Of a stretch of DNA of 48,547 bases, positions 11,545-23,836 are shown piece after piece (the stretch's first letter is position 1; every line of letters starts with the position of its first letter). A model generated the notes under the pieces. That model saw nothing but the letters and a program-made list of their open reading frames with translations, made no database searches and was not told the origin of the DNA. Both the position numbers and the translations under genes were made by a program. The DNA comes from Reticulomyxa filosa. Lineage: Eukaryota > Foraminifera > Reticulomyxidae. The DNA is taken from positions 1 to 48,547 of the forward strand of contig ASPP01020001.1 of the NCBI GenBank assembly GCA_000512085.1, given 5' to 3'.

Positions 11545-12660
11545 TTACTTGCCTTTTCCATTGAACAAGGCAGCAATGACATGGCCAACATGAGCGCCAT
11601 GATGTCTAGCAACCCGTTTTTCCAAGTCGGAGGGTTGTCGTTTGCCATCAGTGCCAGACAAGGTACCAGCACCATAAGGACTATGTTAAACAAATAAAAA
11701 CGCCGTCAACAAAAGTGTCTCCCTTTCTTTCCCCACAAAAAAAAAGGAAAACGTTTTCAAAAGAGTTACAAACCTGCCGCCGTGAACTTCTGACAAGTTC
11801 ATTAAATCAGGTGTTGTGTAGCCCAAAGGAACGAATAAAAGTCCATGATGAGTCAAGGCAGTAAGAGTAGTAAGAGCAGTTGTTTCTTGTCCACCTTTTC
11901 ACAGTCCACACATTATAATTTTAGAGATTGATCTGACAAGGTCCTTTTTTTTGTCTAAAAAAAAATAATTATAAATTATAAAATACCTCCCAAGGTGCTG
12001 GTGGAAAAGAATATTCCTGCTGGCTTTCCAACCAATGCTCCCTTTTGCCATAATCCGCCAGTTCTTCATTGTAGTCAAATTTTTATATAAAAAAAAAAAT
12101 TTGCTAGTTGAATTTTTATGTTGCTGGATTGAATATGTTGGAAAGAAAATGGTTATATCAAAAAAAAAAAAAAAACTAACGCGTCCCAAAATGCCTTCCA
12201 TTGTGCTGGCATTGTTCCGTATCGGGTAGGAATTCCGAACATGAAGCCATCATAGTCTGGTAATTCCTCCACTTTTGCCAAAGGATGGTCCTTCGCTGAC
12301 TTTTGGTCGACTGCATACATTTTTTTTAATACTTCTTCGGACAACGTTTCAGGCACTTGCTTAATGTGTACTTCACAGCCTACGTTTTTTTAAATATCCA
12401 AATCATATCCACAAAAAACATATCCAGTTTAAATATGACAAGTTTTGGAGCGCTTTTTTTTTTTTCCTTTTCAAATACCTGCTTCTTTCAAACCGTCTGC
12501 TACTTCAATGGCCATGTGACGGACATGTCCCCAGGTCGAGTAGTAAAGGACCAAGACTTTAGGTTTTTTCTGTTCCGTTTTTGTTTGTTTCTTTGTGAAA
12601 AAAGGAGCTTACGCTTTTCAAAAAAATAACAGCCTACTCAACTGTTGTGGCTTGAGACAT
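11545..12660 (-). CDS. WrbA-type NAD(P)H:quinone oxidoreductase
   Basis: Six exons: 12660-12643, 12569-12479, 12379-12181, 12063-11987, 11894-11774, 11680-11545, giving 213 residues, close to the usual 200 for the family. These flavodoxin-fold FMN enzymes reduce quinones by two electrons and protect against oxidative stress. Visible features are the first strand and phosphate loop [16 protein letters not shown], the segment [15 protein letters not shown] that holds the flavin ring, the [17 protein letters not shown] strand, GGGQETTAL and the C-terminal [18 protein letters not shown]. Exon 1 is only 18 bases (MSQATT). No targeting signal is evident, so it is probably cytosolic. The intron phases agree throughout. 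Confidence 0.93.
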
Positions 12661-13108
12661 CTTGTTGTTTTGTGTTAAAATTAAAGAAGAGCACAAAAAA
12701 TTTTTTTGTCAAAAGTAAAAAAAAGGGACAAACTAAAGGTCGCGGAAAGACTAGGACTTCAACAATAACAATGCCACAACTCTGTCTTTCGTTGTGTTTT
12801 AAAAAGTTACGTAAGCACTAATGAATTAAAGTTAAACTTTGCAAGTTCAATTGAGAGCAAAAATATACAATTTTCTTCAAGTATGAATTGCAATAGACAA
12901 TTGTCTTTGATGAAAACAGTTAACAATAAAAAGCTTTGCAAGGGCGTATCGATTTAACCAGCCGTTATTTGACACTATGGCATAAACAGTGCTTTAACTG
13001 GCAAAGGGGCTTTCTTTACGTGGGGCAGTTTTTTTTTTGAGAATCTTTCTCAATAGAGTAAACACGATATCTTAAAAAACGTTCAGTTTGTGCTCGGAAT
13101 AATGCAAA
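12661..13108. other. Divergent upstream region of WrbA and the SLC45-like gene
   Basis: A 448-bp gap between two start codons facing away from each other, so it should hold both promoters. It is AT-rich. An ATG at 13102, seven bases before the chosen SLC45-like start, opens only a short frame. I cannot point to a defined element. Confidence 0.45.
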
Positions 13109-16100
13109 ATGAGCACTCAGAACAACCCTCGTGCCGACTCACCTTTATTGAAAGGTGAAATTCGGCATTATGAAACACTTCCTCAAAAGTCTTCAGCCGT
13201 TACCCGAAACAAGCGTCGCCATCGATGGCATCTTAACATTGCTTCCATTGGCGCTGTTAAGAGCTTCTCTCTCTCGAACACAATGCATAATCATTTCCTT
13301 CAAACAAAAGGAAGAGGAGAGCAAGGGATCCCCTTTCCAAAAAAAAAAAAAAAAAATTACTTTATTTGAGAGCATGTGTATGGCAATAAAATAAAAATAA
13401 TCGAATGAAAAAAAACAAAACAAAACAAAACAAAAAGTTTCCAACGGAGTTTGCGTGGGCAATGGGCGAATGTCTGATTGTTCCGTTTCTGTTGAGTATT
13501 GGCTGTCCCTATTTTATGACATCGTACGTATGGCTATTTTCACCAATTCTCGATTCATGGCTGCAGCCATTGTACGCTCGGTGGAGTGACAAGTTGGTCA
13601 AGAGACCGAATGTTTGTTGCGGATTTGGTGGACGCAAGCCATTTCTATTGACTTTCGCCATTTTGGCTTCCATTGGTTAATTTTTTGTTTGTTTGTTTGT
13701 TGCACATAAAAAAAAAATTTTTTTTTTTTTTTTTGAAGGGGCAAGAAGAAGGGGGTTTGTTGTGAGCAAAAAAAAAAAAAAAAAAAATTAAAAAAAATGC
13801 GATTTCACGTTTGAGCAAATTATTAAAAATAAAAAATAAAAAAATTGAAAAGGCCTTGTGATAACGCCGTTTAGTGGAAGAATAGCACAGGAAATGAACG
13901 AAGGAAAAGGCAATGGAGTGCTATCGTTGGGTGTGTGGATCGCACTGATAGGCTACACAACAATGGATGTAAGCTATGGACATATGTTGGTGCCGGCAAG
14001 GGCGTTGGTGAACGACATAGTCCAAAGCCGAAAGGAAATGGATGAAGCGAATAGCCTTTTTTGCTTGTATCAAGCATTGGGAAGGATATGTGGGACGCTG
14101 CTGCTGTGTGTCGATTGGAATGAGTATTTTGGCTTCTCGCTGCTTAAAACGCAATTCCAAGTATGCTTTGTGTTTGGGTTGATCCCGCTGTGGTTCGCCG
14201 TGCTGTTGATATTGCTATGTACTCCTCATCAATTGTCACGCGTATGGACAACCAAATCCAAGACACATGGCCACGGCCATGGTGGTACGCGGCATCGACA
14301 AGACAATGTGTCTGGCAAAGAGCCACAAAATCCAACCCCACTGATGCATGCGAACAAAGAAGAAGAACACAATCTCGTGTTCACGGAAGACACGGAAGAG
14401 GAACAACAACAACGACCGCAGCGGTGGCACGTCAATGACAATGACAATGCGAGTCCCACCAGCTTGGACTTTGTCCCCAAAATCCCTGAGGAGATGCAGC
14501 TCGCAAGTCGACACTCGCAAGATCAAGGGGAAGAAGAAGAAGAAGAAGAAGAAGTACTTGTCGAACGTGACGACGTGTCCGAAATAATTCGAGATAAAAA
14601 TGCTTACAACCCTAACATGAAAGTTTATTCCCATTACAATTTTAATCCTCACATTTATAAGCCCGCCTCAAGTTATTATATTGTTACATACATAATATAT
14701 ATACGTATATGTTTTTTGTTTGTTTGAAAAGAGCAGAAATGAAGAAAATAATGTTTTGTATGAATAAATATTTGTATACAATATATACATATACATACAT
14801 ATATATGTATATATATTATATATGCATATATGCATAGCCAGAAACATAAGCCCGGAAGCCATAGATATTGAAAAAGACGTTCAAAAAGGTAGGTCGAGTC
14901 TGTATGCTTCTGTGAGTTGAGGAAAGTGAGAAGGAAAAAAAAAAAATTTGAACCAAAATCATAACATAATCATTCCACAGAAACAGAGGAAAAAGATCTG
15001 ACATTGAACGAAAGCAACTTTAATGATGACGAAACCTTACGCGTAGACAGCAACCAATGGTTTGAAACGAACACAACGTACCGCAACAATTATGCACGTA
15101 GCAACAATAATAATGATGATTTTTGGGAGGTGGTCACTGCAGACGCGAACATAATTCCATATTCGGAAGGAGACGAGAATACAAGCACAAATAGTGATGA
15201 CAGCAGTAAAATTGATGAAAATACGAATGGAAATGGAAACGAAAAAGAACAAACCCGAGTGGCCGTGTCAATGGTTGAAGATATCCCTTATTACCATTAC
15301 TGTCGAAAAAACAAATTACGACGATCTTTTGGTGGTGTTTCGTTGTGGAGTTCGCCAATTACTCAGAAATACAAAACCAAACATGCACGTTACAAGTCCA
15401 GATATATACTGAAGAGCAGAGGAGAAGGAAAGCAAGTAAATGGAAGAGAAACAAGCATTCGACGATCGTTGTACACCAAACGGATCAAGTACCGACGGCT
15501 GTTAGAACAGCAGGCGAAAAAAAGGCGGAAAAAAAGAAAACAAAAGCAACTGAAAAAGCAAAAAGAAAGAGGCAGAGGAAAGCGAAGAAGCATAAAGCAA
15601 TCAAATATTGAACTCTCCAAAGAACTTAGTTGGAATTTTCCATCAGTATTCAAAATGTATTGGTGCATTCAGTTTGTTGGATGGCTGCAAGTGTCGATGT
15701 TATCACTTTACTTTACCAGTTATGTTGGGGTGGAAATATTCGGGGGAAACCCAAGAGCTGCCCATTATGAAGACAAGTCCTTTCAACTGTTTATGAATGG
15801 AGTACGATATGCAGCCATGGGGTGGGTGTGTTGTGGAATGGCTGCGACGTTATTTAGCTTTATGTTGCCTTATGTCAACAACTTCTTTGGTTTAGTTTTT
15901 TTTTTCTCTTTATTCTTTTTTTTGATGTATTCACTGCACTCAAGTGAGACAAAAGAAAGTGCAATAAACAAACAAATAATAAAAAAGGGACTTTGCCAGT
16001 ATATGTGTGCGGTGAACTGGGCACGAGCTTGTTGATCATCAGTTTGTGTGCGTATAAAAATGCACATGACAACGAGCGCATTACAGTTGATTATTTATTG

Positions 16101-16583
16101 TTTGTTGGTTTGATGTTGTATGGGGTAATGACACAAATCCATTACAACAATTATTGGGTGTTGGTTGAATTACATTTGCGTCAAGAAAAGCAAGAAGACA
16201 AACGAGCACGAGTAGTGCAAATTTTTAACTTGTCCATCATTTTGCCATCCATTGTTATTGCTTTATCAGGGGGACTTGTCTTACAATTATTCAATGGATC
16301 CTTTAACCAAACTATCACATGTTGGGGTATCATGGGACTTGTCTTGAATGTATCCGTATTTACCTATATGTGGTTCAGTCGATACAGTGACAAAGACTCA
16401 GGCAAGAAAGAGGACCAAACAGAAGCCAATACACAGCCTGAAAAGAAGAAAGATGCTGGCAGAAAAATAAGCAAACGAAAGAGAATCGAAACCAAGATGA
16501 ATCAAAAAATACAGAAATTAGAATTAAAAATTCAAAAGTTGGAAAATCGAGACAAAAAAAAACCGGCGCTTCCGGAAAATTGA
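13109..16583 (+). CDS. SLC45/sucrose-transporter-like MFS permease
   Basis: Six exons: 13109-13255, 13438-13675, 13853-14704, 14838-14888, 14981-15889, 15988-16583, about 930 residues. Family members are proton-coupled sugar transporters of the major facilitator superfamily. The first helix FPTEFAWAMGECLIVPFLL is followed by PILDSWLQPLYARWSDKL and FGGRKPFLL, the loop 2-3 signature of the GPH/SLC45 group (with GRRRPF-type basic residues). Helices 3-6 follow (LGVWIALIGYTTMD, VPARALVND). A very large polar loop of about 400 residues separates the halves. It contains His/Gly, acidic (GAA repeat) and Lys/Arg-rich parts. The second half starts at VFKMYWCIQFVGWLQVSML and ends with a basic coiled-coil tail (KMNQKIQKLELKIQKL). 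The protein is about twice the usual size because of the loop. The small exon 4 and the donor at 14705 are the least certain parts. Confidence 0.85.
14770..14836. repeat. TATATACA/TATGTATA repeat in an SLC45-like gene intron
   Basis: Self-complementary repeat directly before the acceptor of exon 4 of the transporter gene. Confidence 0.9.
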
Positions 16584-17922
16584 CACCATTTTTTTATTTT
16601 ATCTGCTTTGTTTTTCCCTAGTATTTTGTTTTCAGTCAGCCCATCAAATATATAGACAAAATTTTCCGACTAAAAAAATGTATCTCTCTTCTTGGATTGT
16701 TTTGGATTTTTTACTTAGAATTCTGTAGTAAAATCCCAAACAAACAATCAAAAAAAAAAGAAAATCCAAGAAAAACATAAGGCGTTGTGTGATTTTTTTT
16801 CTTACAATTTTTCTTTTCCTTTTTATGTTATTTGGAAATGAAGTGGATCGCAAAAATTTAGCGTTCATAACATCTGCATCAGTTTCAAATGTTAATCCCA
16901 ATCATAAATTGCAAGTAAGTCCTTGTCTTGATGACACACCCATTTGAAAAATTCAGATATATGTATATTGCACAATACACAGTTAGTATCTTAGACTTAT
17001 GACAACTAACTCGTTGGTTAAACTAAATTTGTGTAATTGCATTTGTAAGCTTATTTGCTTAATTTTTAAATAAAGATAATATTGCACATCAAGCTAGCGC
17101 TCGTCCTAAAATATCATGTAGCGCTTAAAAAGAAAAAACAATAGGATAAAAATATAAGCTTATCTTGTTGTCAAGCAAACATCATGTATACCATGTATGT
17201 ACTGTTTGATGTCAGTTCAAGTGGACCTTGAGATAAACTTCTCAAACAACTTCTTTTTCTAGTCTTCCATCTTTGTCATTTATTCTTCTCGATTTCAGTT
17301 ATTTTTTTATTGAAAGATTTTTCATATAGCAATATCTTTTCTTATTACACTTTGTGCCAGTCAGCACTAACTAATCGCATGCATAAATTAATAAAACTGT
17401 TAATTATAACAAAAAGACGTAAAATACTTATTTATTCAAAATTAAAATTTTTTAAATAAAAGTTAAATTGCGATTAGTATCATGTCATATGATCATTGCA
17501 GTATTATGTATTATATTGTGATTTATTATACAACTAATATGTAGCTAATCATTTACAAGTGTTAACAAATACAAAAGATTCAATAGTTGAAAAATATAAT
17601 ATATTCAATTTAGACAAATTACTTCTTAATTTATAATATCGTTGTATCTCAGCTTTATGAAAAATAAATGTACAAGTTTGATTTGCCCAAATAATTCATT
17701 AAATCGATTTATGCATATGATTTTATCCAATACAAAAACACATTAAAAAAAGATTAAATTTTATTTTTCATGGAAAAAGTATTATCTCCATATGATATAC
17801 GTTATGTTTTTTTTTGCACATAACGCATAATTGTAACTTTATGTGTGTTATGGTTTAATTGTATTCTTTTTATATGAATAAAACAACCTATCTCATTTAT
17901 TCATCTTGCATAATCAGATATC
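16584..17922. other. AT-rich intergenic spacer
   Basis: About 1.3 kb with long A/T runs and no recognisable exon on either strand. An 85-codon minus-strand frame at 16644-16901 has one hydrophobic stretch but no family likeness and poor composition, so it is not called. The last few hundred bases should contain the promoter of the RBR gene. Confidence 0.5.
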
Positions 17923-19760
17923 ATGGCTGATGATGAGTGGAACGACGACGGAAATAATGATTTTGGAGATGATGGAGGCTTTGAAGATGCTGGATTTGAG
18001 GATGCTGGATTTGAGGATAATGACGAGAACTGGGGAGACGATTTTGAGGTAAATGACGGCTTCAACAACATAGCAACCTCAAAGCCGAAGCAAAAGAACG
18101 ACGAGGACGAAGAGGAAGACAAATCGAACAACACCAGCAAAGATGCAGGGCCGCAGCCATGGAAATGTTTGGAATGCAATCACGACAATCCGGGCGGGTT
18201 GTTGTGTTTGAAATGTAGCAAACCAAACTTGGGTGAGCTGGATCGACAAAGGCGTATCGAAGCAGAAAAAGAGTGTAAATTTTGGTCTCGACACTATGCA
18301 GATGTCTACTTGCCGTTGAAGCTCTACATCAGTTCCAACGGAGAGCTTCCATTGGACAGAGACTCAGTTGACTGAATTACTTGTTGCATTTGCTGTTGTT
18401 GTGATAATATTTAACTTGATGGTATCCATCGAGTAAAATAATAAGTAAAAAAAAAAAAAGACCAAAATGATAAAAAAATGAAAAAAATATAATCTTTACA
18501 TATATGTGTATATAAAGATTTTTTTTTTTTTTTCCCATGACAGATTGCTTCGATTATTCGTGAGATCTACGCACACGAAGGTTTTGACCGGAAATTTCCG
18601 GACTTGAAGAAATGGAAGCCCAATGACTTGAAGTCCAGCTGTGAGTCGTGCACGCTGGCGTTTGAATCGGACACCAAGGTGAATGACCCAAACAAATGCA
18701 TCCGAGAGGAGCTCACGTGCCACGCCAATATTTGTCGCACTTGCTTCGGTGCGTGGATACGAAGCAAAATCAAAGACGAAGACGTCCTCCCACACATTCG
18801 ATGTCCTGCTTCCGACTGTGATTGTTCCATCCCTTATGGCAACTTTATCAATAACTATCACTTATCTACCAAAGTTTTTTTTGTTGACAAAAAAAAAAAA
18901 ATTTACACTGGATAATTGTCGACCCCCCCCCCCCCTTTTCCCCTCCCTTTTTTTTTTTTTTTTTTGTAGAAGAAGAGGGGAAGGGAAAAAAAAGAGAGTT
19001 TTAATTTTAATTAGTTTTTTTTCTCCCCTCCCCCCCTTCTTGTTCTCCAATTTTTATAACGGTGACTTGGATTTTACAAAAAAAAAAAAAACTATTGGAA
19101 GGAAGGGGGTCTTTGTGTTTAATAATTGCAACAATGTGTCAATTGTCATTGTGGGTTATGTGGCAACGCAAAGGATTTGTTTGAATTTGCGGCGGTGTAT
19201 TGCCAAAAGATGTTGTCTCGCAACAGCAATTGGTTTCCATGTCCGACAGGCAAATGCAAATACGGCTTTGTTTTCAAAACAACTGAAAGTGAAAAAACTG
19301 CCGTTTGCGATGCTTGTGATGTCAAACATGTTACGTTATTTTTTTAAATTTTTTTTTATTTTATTTTGGTTTGCGATAACGCGCTTTGGATATTCTTAAA
19401 AAAAAAAAAAAATAGACAATCAAACGCAAAGAAGAACGCGATGAGGGTTTCAACGAGATGTTGAAAGAAGGAAAAATTCGATTGTGTCCAGCGTGTAAAT
19501 TCCCACATATGAAGGACTACGGCTTATGCAATGTCCTTCAGTGTGGCAAGTGTAATATGTGGTGGAATTGGCGGACACTGGAGTTCGCCAAAACGAGCAA
19601 GGAATTGAAGGACAAAGCGAGAGCTGAACGCACGCTTTGGGAACCTGGTGAATTGGAGTATCAAATGAAACTGGAAAAGGAAAACCCAGAAGCGTTCAAA
19701 GAGTTACTTAAAAGAAATGGAATTGAATACAATCCCAATTACGCAAGAGGGCAAGGCTAA
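17923..19760 (+). CDS. RBR-type E3 ubiquitin ligase with RanBP2 zinc finger
   Basis: Four exons: 17923-18366, 18544-18873, 19174-19329, 19416-19760, 424 residues. RBR ligases pass ubiquitin from an E2 to a cysteine in their last RING-like domain and then to substrate. Residues 1-75 are acidic, with a repeated AGFED unit encoded by a 15-base tandem duplication at 17986-18015. Residues about 84-106 (WKCLECNHDNPGGLLCLKC) fit a RanBP2-type zinc finger. RING1 begins at CESCTLAF and ends at RCPASDCDC. The in-between domain includes WFPCPTGKCKYGFVF and CDACD. The last domain is LCPACKFPHMKDYGLCNVLQCGKC, where the Cys after GL is the expected catalytic residue; it ends in MWWNWRT. The intron at 18874-19173 is the longest and starts with strong C- and T-tracts. 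Spacing of the metal ligands is loose in RING1, so substrate and partner are unknown. Confidence 0.88.
17986..18015 (+). repeat. 15-bp coding tandem duplication
   Basis: GATGCTGGATTTGAG occurs twice in a row in exon 1 of the RBR gene and adds one AGFED-type unit to the acidic N-terminus. Confidence 0.95.
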
Positions 19761-21488
19761 ACGCTTCTCCTCCCTTTCCTCTCTCCACTTTGGACGTGCT
19801 TGTTCTCTTACAATGTCAGATCTGCTGCACAAAATTAGATGTCTCTTTCTTTTTTTTTTCCCCCCTTGTGCTCTCCCCTACTTGTATGTGCTGGGTCTAC
19901 AGTTGCTACCTTTTCTTGGAGCGAGGAAACAATCCTTGGAAAATCATAAATTTGCTTTGTTTTACGTTTTGGTTGGTTCGGTCAAAGGAGAGCACACATT
20001 TTTTCTTTTTACATGGAGGGAGGAAATGTAACCTTTATTTCAAAATACGAGGAAAATTTACTGCCAAATCATAGCCCATTTCTATTTCTACTTCTATTTG
20101 CAATTACTACAAAAACACAGTAGAATAATAAAAAAGCTGACAATGTACTTGTTTTTCTTACGTTTGCGGCATTTACAATCCTTTAATTATTCCCGTAAGA
20201 TGCCGCATCTTTGGCAAAAAAAGTACTAGTATGCAAAGTCTGTTAATATTCGAGGAGTTGTGCCGTACACTTTTCTTCACTTTATAAAACATACTCAGAA
20301 AATGAATTAGAAAGTGCTAAGCAAATATAGAGTGCGTTTGATACTTTTTTTGTAAAATAATTCAATTTGTTTTCAAATTCATTATTTTAACTTTTTTTGT
20401 CAATTTCATAGAAGTTGTTTTCACAAAAAGAAAAATTAAATAATGCTCATTTGATAATAATAGTCATTACAAAGTTTGATTTTAGTAAATTGATTTAATC
20501 TTTTTATCTTCAGCAAATAATTTATTTAATCGTCTGCAATATTTTACTTATTTCTTAAAAAAAATGAAAAAAGAAAGGCAGCATTGTTGTCACGTCTGAT
20601 GCTATTATTGACATTATTCATTTGATCTGAGTTGCTATTCTTACTTCATGCTGATGATTTGCGTTATATTTTAATACTCTTGTAGTGTCAATACATACTA
20701 ACGAAATTTTGACATAACTTATTTTTCTTAACACAGATTTAGATGATATGGGGTGTCTACTGTAGAGCTACATTAAATGTAATACGAAAAGATTTTACTC
20801 GAATTGAGATTGGCTTTCAGTAAAACAAAGTAAACTAAATAACCAAATAAATAACTCAGTAAGTAAAAAGGAAAGACCAAAAACAAGAAGTGAAGAAGGT
20901 TTGTGGAGAAGTTTAACCCAGAGTGAGCTCCTCAGTTCCATAAGAGTTCAACCATGTACAATAGGGGCTTGCCCTACAATAAGGAGCTAGTAACGGAATT
21001 CTTTTCTTCACCGCAGGGGAAGCTACTCAATCACCGGACAAGACTTTTCCGGATGATATGTATTGACGTTAATCACAAGATTGTTTCAAATATTTCGCAA
21101 TTTACTTGCATGCTTTTTTATATGATGCAACATCAAGATCCAGTATTTTCTATATAATACTTGATTATAATTTTTTTAATTGCATCATATAATCTTCAAC
21201 TATGCTACTTTTCTTGAAATAATATGTGCTTGGATAATCAAATTTTTTCAGCTTTTTTTTTTTGTGAAATTTGATTTTTTTTAAAAAAAAATTGTTCAAT
21301 ATAGACGAATAAACTAGCATTTTGCTTGAGCATATCGATTAAAAGAACTTTGTTAGAGAAATAAAGATCAACTTTCTGCAATATTTCGTTTTTTGAATCA
21401 ATAAATTTTGTAGACAACCACAAAAACACGACGAACGAAGTACACAAAAAGTTCAAAAAAAACATTTACTAAAAACTAACCTTTACAA
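19761..21488. other. AT-rich intergenic spacer
   Basis: About 1.7 kb. The first 300 bases are T/C-rich and probably the RBR 3' region. A 67-codon plus-strand frame at 20954-21157 sits in a locally less AT-rich patch and has mixed, protein-like composition (LPYNKELVTEFFSS), but I recognise no family and see no partner exon. Everything else is low-complexity A/T. Confidence 0.45.
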
Positions 21489-22843
21489 ATGTCCTCAGCA
21501 CCTAAAAAAGAAGTTGACGAAAACATCCATTTAACTTTAGACTTAGAAGGAGAAGATGAGAATATACAAGAAATGTTAGGAGGTGACTCATGGACAAGAT
21601 CTTACCAAAAAACTTGGGAAAACATAACTGAAGATACTTTTGGACGAATTATTTTATCAAATAAAGAAGAACAGCAAAAGAGAATAGATTCAATTTGTAA
21701 AAATCAAAGCGAAATGCAAGTACAAAAAGGAATGTTACGTTATTTATATATAATTTTAGATTGTAGTCAAAGAATGGTTCAAAGTAAAGATTTAAAACCA
21801 AATCGATTAGTATTAAGTTTAAAAATGATGGAATCATTTATTCGAGAATATTTTGATCAAAATCCATTATCACATTTAGGTATAATTGTAGCACATAATA
21901 AAAAAGCAGTTAAATTGACTAATTTAGGAGGTAATCCATTACAACAAATATCTAAAATTCATTCATTAAATAGTAATGATTTTCCTGAAGATGGAGGACT
22001 TTTTTCTTTACAAAATTCTTTGGAATTAGCAAAAAAATCTTTAATGCAAATACCAATTCATGGATCTCGTGAAATATTAGTTTTGTATATGTGTACATAT
22101 GTATTTATAATTTGATAAATAATTTATTAAATACATATATGCACATATATACATATATATATATTCAGTTGATAACAGGTTCTCTTTCTACAGTTGATCC
22201 AGATGATATATTTTATACTATAAAATCATTAAAACAATATAAAATTAGTGTACATATATTAAGTTTGTCCGCAGAATTAAATATCTTAAAAATGGTAAGT
22301 GAAGCAACAAATGGAGATTTTAATGTAATATTAGATGAACAACATTTCAAAGAATGTTTACTAGCTAAAGTACCACCACAACCTATTGAAGCACAACAAA
22401 ACCATCTTACTAATCGAAAATGGATCCCTATGGGTTTTCCCAAACATGAAGTTTCTAAATTTTTTCCTTCATTATGTGTATGCCATGAAGATAATTTTAC
22501 TTACGATGGATTTCATTGTCCGAGATGTAATGCAAAAGTATGTGAAGTACCAACTGACTGTAATATTTGTGGATTAAGTCTTATTTCTGCACCTCATTTA
22601 GTTAGATCTTATCATCATTTATTTCCTGTTAAAAAATTTAAATCTAATTTAAATATAAATGAAAATGAACATAAATATGAATCAATTTTATGTTATGGAT
22701 GTGCTCAAATGATTGATACTCAACATGAATTAGTTGAACAATGTGATAGATGTAAACAAGTATTTTGCATTGAATGTAATGCTTTTATTCATGAAAGTCT
22801 TCATAATTGTCCTGGTTGTATGTCTCAAGTTCAAAAAGTTTGA
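21489..22843 (+). CDS. GTF2H2: TFIIH core subunit SSL1/p44
   Basis: Two exons, 21489-22079 and 22169-22843, 421 residues, close to the human protein length. This subunit activates the XPD helicase within TFIIH for transcription initiation and nucleotide-excision repair. A von Willebrand A domain is visible: YLYIILDCSQRM, the LGIIVAHNKKA strand, and SREIL joining to LITGSLSTVDPDDIF across the intron. It is followed by the zinc-binding region (CVCHEDN, CPRCNAKVC, CNICGLSL, LVRSYHHLFPV) and the C-terminal RING-like domain CYGCAQMID...CDRCKQVFCIECNAFIHE...CPGC. Codons are much more AT-rich than in the XRN1 or RBR genes, matching the AT-rich surroundings rather than suggesting transfer. Confidence 0.96.
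22131..22164. repeat. CATATATA repeat in the SSL1 intron
   Basis: Repeat just before the ATTCAG acceptor; this is the only intron of the SSL1 gene. Confidence 0.85.
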
Positions 22844-23836
22844 AAATAAAACTTGTTATATTTTTTTTTTTAACAATGATAATTGACAAGTTTTAATACA
22901 ACGACAACGTAATCAAAGTAAATTCAAAATTAAAGCAGTAGACATTGATATAAAAAAAGGAATTTCAATAGCATATGTTCCTTGTAAAGCAAGTGAAACA
23001 GAATTTTCTTCTTTTAAAAAAAATAATTACTTCTATAATCCAATTTAATTCGTTCATATCTATATTTGGATTTTGACTGAAATAATTTACTCAATTTATC
23101 ATCCAAAAACTCATTTTCAAAAATATGACCAGTATACATATAAGATACAACCATAATACTAAATATTCTTAAATTACCCAAAATAGTACATTTTGTAAAC
23201 CTATATTTATTATTGTGATATTTATTTAAATAAAAAATATAAAAATACAAAAAATAAAAAATAACCAATAGTAAAATATCCCTTCAATTAATAAAATTAT
23301 TTTTGATATAATTTGTTCATAATTGAACATGCTTTTCATTATAAATTCATTGTTTAAATATTTCTTTACATGGAATGTATATTTTAGTAGATTATCAATA
23401 TCCACCAATTATTCCATGTCCAAAACATAATATAAATCATCTTCCAATTGGTATTTTTTTTCTATATACCAGTTCCAAATGTCGAAAGACAAATCTTTGA
23501 AACAATTGATTTTTTTGAATCACCATAGCAAATAGAATGGTATATCTTGGATAAACGTTCATTTTAGATGTCCTGCAAACTTTCTACGTTGTTGGGTTTT
23601 TTTTTTACGCTTTGGGGACTTCGGCTCAATATTCCTACAAATCTTGTGTTCGTTCCGCTGCTATTATTTTTGGAGTGAACAGCGAACTCTTGTCTGAGGA
23701 ATTACGTGTGAATTGTTTATGTTGAGATTGTGTGAAACTGAATGTAATTATCGCCCGAATTATTTGCCGTTAACCGATAGTATACAGAAACCGATACATT
23801 TTTGGGTTTACTTCGAGAAAAAACCTTATTGTTGCG
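22844..23836. other. AT-rich spacer with coding-like remnants
   Basis: Between SSL1 and eIF5B. On the plus strand about 54 codons at 22890-23048 read KFKIKAVDIDIKKG and ISIAYVPCKASETEF, and another open stretch near 23350-23500 reads MYILVDYQYPPIIPCPKHN. Both look more like protein than chance, but I do not recognise the family and cannot link them. The last 200 bases, less AT-rich, are the eIF5B upstream region. Confidence 0.4.
22890..23048 (+). pseudogene. Possible gene fragment of unknown family
   Basis: Open stretch of about 50 codons bounded by stops, 47 bp after the SSL1 stop codon. It includes the ordered-looking segment KAVDIDIKKGISIAYVPCK. There is no start codon and no clear splice sites. 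It may be a decayed exon; a chance frame is possible. Low confidence. Confidence 0.2.

Noticed and set aside
13102-13108. Earlier ATG for the SLC45-like gene
   Set aside because: Opens another frame that stops after 17 codons; the ATG at 13109 is in frame with the transporter.
16644-16901. 85-codon minus-strand frame
   Set aside because: Lys- and Phe-rich in A/T-rich DNA, no recognisable motif, no splice partners.
18683-19399. 238-codon frame overlapping RBR exon 2 and the intron
   Set aside because: It reads through the intron in the wrong frame; the RING ligands are in the other frame.
20954-21157. 67-codon plus-strand frame in a less AT-rich patch
   Set aside because: Mixed composition but no family, no intron partners and no supporting context; kept only as a note in the spacer entry.
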